From assembly GCF_026625565.1 (NCBI RefSeq), contig NZ_CP112998.1, forward strand, positions 3,970,501 to 4,034,500: a DNA stretch of 64,000 nucleotides, in the 5' to 3' direction. This document shows positions 61,632 to 64,000 of the stretch, piece by piece. Position numbers and translations under genes: made by a program. The notes under the pieces were generated by a model that worked only from the letters and a program-made list of their open reading frames with translations, was not told the origin of the DNA and made no database searches. The DNA is from Dyadobacter pollutisoli (GTDB taxonomy: Bacteria > Bacteroidota > Bacteroidia > Cytophagales > Spirosomataceae). Position 1 is the first letter of the stretch. The number at the start of each line of letters is the position of its first letter.

Positions 61632-61710
61632 ACTTTAGGGGTGTCCCGACATGCGGACTGAGATAATACCCTTTGAACCTGATGCAGTTAGTACTGCCGA
61701 AGGGAAAAGT
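61632..61710 (+). ncRNA. TPP riboswitch (THI element)
   Basis: All conserved parts are present in order: GGGGTGTCC (61638-61646), GGACTGAGATAATACCC (61655-61671) containing the CTGAGA thiamine-pyrimidine motif, GAACCTGATGCAGTTAG (61675-61691), and CTGCCGAAGGGAA (61694-61706). P1 closes between 61632-61636 and 61706-61710 (ACTTT with AAAGT). It lies in the leader of thiS/thiC, so thiamine pyrophosphate would lower their expression. Downstream a 7-bp stem (61713-61719 with 61727-61733) could be part of the expression platform. Confidence 0.95.
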
Positions 61711-61790
61711 AAGAGATACTACTATTGTATCTCAATGAATCTTTCCTGAAAGGTCCATTCCTGAAGTTTTATTACAAAACACAATTCGGA

Positions 61791-61997
61791 ATGGAAATCA
61801 TCATTAACGGTCAATCCAAAGAAATTCCTGAACAGTCTTCTGTTCAGCACCTTTTGTCTTCCCTTTTTCCCGGCCCGCCGGTCAAAGGGATAGCGGTCGC
61901 TATTAACCAGTCTGTCGTTCCCGGATCAGAGTGGGCTACCCGTTTGCTTCATTCCAATGATCAGGTCATGCTGATCAAAGCCACCCAGGGCGGCTGA
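61791..61997 (+). CDS. thiS: Sulfur carrier protein ThiS
   Basis: 68-residue ubiquitin-fold carrier that delivers sulfur for the thiazole ring of thiamine. The start (MEIIINGQSKEIPEQSSVQHLL) is the standard one, and the C-terminus is the required Gly-Gly (ATQGG). The upstream in-frame codons back to 61725 lie in the riboswitch leader and are not used. It is the first gene of the thiamine operon under the TPP riboswitch, with thiC following after 42 bp. Confidence 0.93.
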   Translation: MEIIINGQSKEIPEQSSVQHLLSSLFPGPPVKGIAVAINQSVVPGSEWATRLLHSNDQVMLIKATQGG

Positions 61998-62039
61998 TCC
62001 TGTCTATTCCAATCTTCAAATTATTCATCCTGATTTTTT

Positions 62040-63923
62040 ATGAAAACTGAAAAAACACCTGAGGCCGGAGCGATCACGCGCACGCCTTTTCCCAATTCAA
62101 GAAAAATATATGTAAAAGGTGAGATCCATGACATTTCCGTGGCGATGCGTGAAATTTCACTAACCGACACCCGGCACCACGGGCGGCTTGGCGCAGCTGA
62201 GAAAAACGCTCCCGTTACAGTGTACGACACCAGCGGCCCATTCACTGATCCGAACATTGACATTGATGTAAAAAAAGGACTACCTGCGTTGAGGGCCGAA
62301 TGGATCCGAAACCGACAGGATGTGGAAGAATTACCAGGTATTTCGTCGGCATACGGAAAGCAGCGCCTGTCTGATACCAGTCTCGACCATTTGCGCTTTG
62401 CTCACATTAGCAAGCCGCTTCGTGCATTGCCGGGCCAAAATGTATCGCAATTGCATTATGCGAAAAAAGGCATCATTACAGCCGAAATGGAGTACATCGC
62501 GATCCGTGAAAACCAGCGCATTGACCAGCAAATGGCCGAATTGAATGGAAAGGCGGGAACTCTAGGCCACCAGCACGCAGGACATAGCTTTGGCGCCAAC
62601 ACGCCGAAAGGCCACATTACCCCGGAATTTGTAAGGCAGGAAATAGCAGCAGGCCGGGCCGTACTACCCAATAACATTAACCACCCCGAAAGCGAGCCCA
62701 TGATCATCGGGAGAAATTTTCTGGTGAAAATCAATGCTAACATCGGCAATTCGGCTGTTTCGTCTTCCATTGAAGAGGAAGTTGAAAAAGCAGTGTGGGC
62801 ATGTCGCTGGGGTGCGGATACCATTATGGATCTTTCGACGGGTAAAAATATCCATGAAACCCGTGAATGGATCATCAGAAATTCGCCTGTTCCCATTGGT
62901 ACCGTGCCTATTTATCAGGCATTGGAAAAAGTAAATGGCAAAGCAGAAGATCTCACCTGGGAGCTTTTCCGTGATACATTGATCGAGCAGGCTGAGCAGG
63001 GCGTGGATTACTTCACGATCCACGCCGGGGTATTGCTACGGTACATTCCGCTTACTGCCAAGCGCATTACTGGAATTGTGTCGCGTGGTGGTTCCATTAT
63101 GGCTAAATGGTGCCTGGCCCATCACAAGGAAAACTTCCTTTACACGCATTTTGAAGACATTTGCGAGATTATGAAGGCTTATGATGTAGCGTTTTCGCTC
63201 GGCGACGGCTTGCGTCCCGGCAGTATCGCCGATGCCAATGATGCCGCCCAATTTGCGGAGCTGGAAACATTGGGAGAGCTGACCAAAATCGCCTGGAAAC
63301 ATGACATTCAGACCATTATTGAAGGTCCCGGCCACGTACCGATGCACCTGATCAAAGAGAATATGGAAAAGCAGCTGGAACATTGCCAGGAAGCGCCGTT
63401 TTACACATTGGGACCATTAACGACGGACATTGCACCTGGTTATGACCACATTACCTCGGCAATTGGCGCGGCAATGATCGGCTGGTTTGGTACTGCGATG
63501 CTGTGTTATGTAACGCCGAAGGAGCATTTGGGGCTACCAAACAAAAAAGACGTAAAAGACGGCGTGATCACCTATAAGATTGCCGCCCACGCAGCCGACC
63601 TGGCCAAAGGACATCCGGGAGCCCAGTACCGTGACAATGCATTGAGCAAAGCGAGGTTCGAATTCCGGTGGGAAGACCAGTTCAATCTTTCGCTTGATCC
63701 TGACACTGCCAAAGAATTCCATGATGAGACGTTACCGGCCGAAGGAGCTAAAATTGCGCATTTCTGCTCTATGTGCGGCCCGAATTTCTGTTCGATGAAA
63801 ATCACACAGGACGTACGGGAGTATGCGGAATCCAATGGTTTCGGTGAAGAAGAAGCCATTTCAGAAGGTATGCTGGCGAAATCAAGGGAGTTTACGAGCA
63901 AGGGCAGCGAAATTTATTTATAA
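62040..63923 (+). CDS. thiC: Phosphomethylpyrimidine synthase ThiC
   Basis: Radical-SAM enzyme making the pyrimidine precursor of thiamine from aminoimidazole ribotide. 627 residues, standard for the long bacterial form, with an N-terminal ThiC-associated domain (about 1-90). The [4Fe-4S] motif is at the C-terminal end: C576-x2-C579-x4-C584 (CSMCGPNFC). Other conserved stretches include GADTIMDLSTGKNIHETREW in parts, VNFLTIHAG-like (DYFTIHAGVLL), EGPGHVPMHLIKENM and GPLTTDIAPGYDHITSAIG in parts. Cytoplasmic. It is the second gene of the thiamine operon. Confidence 0.97.
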   Translation: MKTEKTPEAGAITRTPFPNSRKIYVKGEIHDISVAMREISLTDTRHHGRLGAAEKNAPVTVYDTSGPFTDPNIDIDVKKGLPALRAEWIRNRQDVEELPGISSAYGKQRLSDTSLDHLRFAHISKPLRALPGQNVSQLHYAKKGIITAEMEYIAIRENQRIDQQMAELNGKAGTLGHQHAGHSFGANTPKGHITPEFVRQEIAAGRAVLPNNINHPESEPMIIGRNFLVKINANIGNSAVSSSIEEEVEKAVWACRWGADTIMDLSTGKNIHETREWIIRNSPVPIGTVPIYQALEKVNGKAEDLTWELFRDTLIEQAEQGVDYFTIHAGVLLRYIPLTAKRITGIVSRGGSIMAKWCLAHHKENFLYTHFEDICEIMKAYDVAFSLGDGLRPGSIADANDAAQFAELETLGELTKIAWKHDIQTIIEGPGHVPMHLIKENMEKQLEHCQEAPFYTLGPLTTDIAPGYDHITSAIGAAMIGWFGTAMLCYVTPKEHLGLPNKKDVKDGVITYKIAAHAADLAKGHPGAQYRDNALSKARFEFRWEDQFNLSLDPDTAKEFHDETLPAEGAKIAHFCSMCGPNFCSMKITQDVREYAESNGFGEEEAISEGMLAKSREFTSKGSEIYL

Positions 63924-63925
63924 AA

Positions 63926-64000
63926 ATGAAATTAATCGTGATATCGCATCCGGGTGGAAGCCCGGGTGCGCCCCCCGGATCGCTGCGGGATGAAGCTGGC
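63926..64000 (+). other. Partial open frame at the right edge, possible thiE start disturbed by a palindromic repeat
   Basis: ATG at 63926, 2 bp after the thiC stop, opens a frame beginning MKLIVISHPGG and runs off the window. MKLIVIS resembles the start of Bacteroidota thiamine-phosphate-synthase-type proteins, which commonly follow thiC, but from codon 8 the frame runs through a palindromic repeat (CGCATCCGGG with CCCGGGTGCG, 63945-63970). Too short to decide between a gene and intergenic DNA. Confidence 0.3.
63945..63970. repeat. Palindromic GC-rich repeat after thiC
   Basis: Arms 63945-63954 (CGCATCCGGG) and 63961-63970 (CCCGGGTGCG) pair over 10 bp with one wobble and a 6-base loop (TGGAAG). 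More GC-rich sequence follows to the window edge. It is a REP-like element 21 bp after the thiC stop. Confidence 0.55.

Noticed and set aside
61735..61749. Tiny leader frame (four codons) between riboswitch and thiS
   Set aside because: Too short to be supported and without a visible ribosome binding site.
62456..62896. Minus-strand frames opposite thiC
   Set aside because: thiC is certain, and the antisense frames lack any family pattern.
1..64000. tRNA, rRNA, insertion sequences, prophage or CRISPR arrays
   Set aside because: I scanned the gene spacers and gene families and saw no such elements; short palindromic repeats are the only repeated structures supported.

Overview
The window looks like a chromosomal piece of a Bacteroidota genome, most likely order Cytophagales and Dyadobacter-like (the genus is inference). 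The evidence is three SusC/SusD outer-membrane uptake pairs, two FecR anti-sigma factors and two ECF sigma factors, a type IX secretion C-terminal domain, lipoproteins with Bacteroidota-style lipoboxes, promoters of the TTTG / TAnnTTTG type, and Bacteroidota-typical families such as DUF2851. I see no tRNA, rRNA, insertion sequence, prophage or CRISPR array.

Layout. 1-10.3 kb: a SusC(partial)/SusD pair followed by a Tat-type metallophosphoesterase, an exported endonuclease/exonuclease/phosphatase-fold enzyme, a DUF4369-like protein, a GH43 glycosidase and a lipoprotein amidohydrolase. 10.3-29.4 kb: housekeeping and mixed genes. These are MtgA, DUF2851, CCA-adding enzyme, a HigB/HigA toxin-antitoxin pair, a truncated haemoglobin with AMP nucleosidase, an isolated restriction-type nuclease domain, YceI/MarR, Maf, a GH13 enzyme, an SMP-30-like lactonase, GtrA, a transporter/thiolase operon, a very acidic small protein, and a CBM9-like/lactonase pair. 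29.7-43.7 kb: sigma, FecR, SusC, SusD, then a PLP enzyme, a COG3964-type amidohydrolase, two PQQ-type dehydrogenases, a cytochrome c and a RidA protein. Every one of these enzymes carries an export signal. 43.8-50.8 kb: an ECF sigma gene, a less GC-rich block (T9SS lipase-like protein and two paralogous lipoproteins), an acyltransferase and a Crp/Fnr regulator. 51-61 kb: FecR, SusC, SusD, a second COG3964-type amidohydrolase, an exported RraA-family protein and a BASS transporter. 61.6-64 kb: a TPP riboswitch with thiS and thiC.

Most interesting system. The 36.7-43.6 kb and 57.5-60.9 kb gene sets look like two branches of a periplasmic catabolic pathway. One coherent reading is this: substrate enters by SusCD; PQQ enzymes oxidise an aldose with electrons going to cytochrome c; an amidohydrolase deacylates it; a Tat-exported PLP ammonia-lyase-like enzyme removes nitrogen; exported RidA hydrolyses the imine; an exported RraA-type aldolase cleaves a 4-hydroxy-2-oxo acid; and a BASS carrier imports the small oxo acid. 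The families and export signals are visible in the sequence. The substrate (amino-sugar acid such as glucosaminate) and the order of steps are inference.

Short palindromic repeats of several families sit between genes (7.1, 11.6, 39.2, 43.6, 60.9 and 63.9 kb), often at convergent gene ends or between operon segments.
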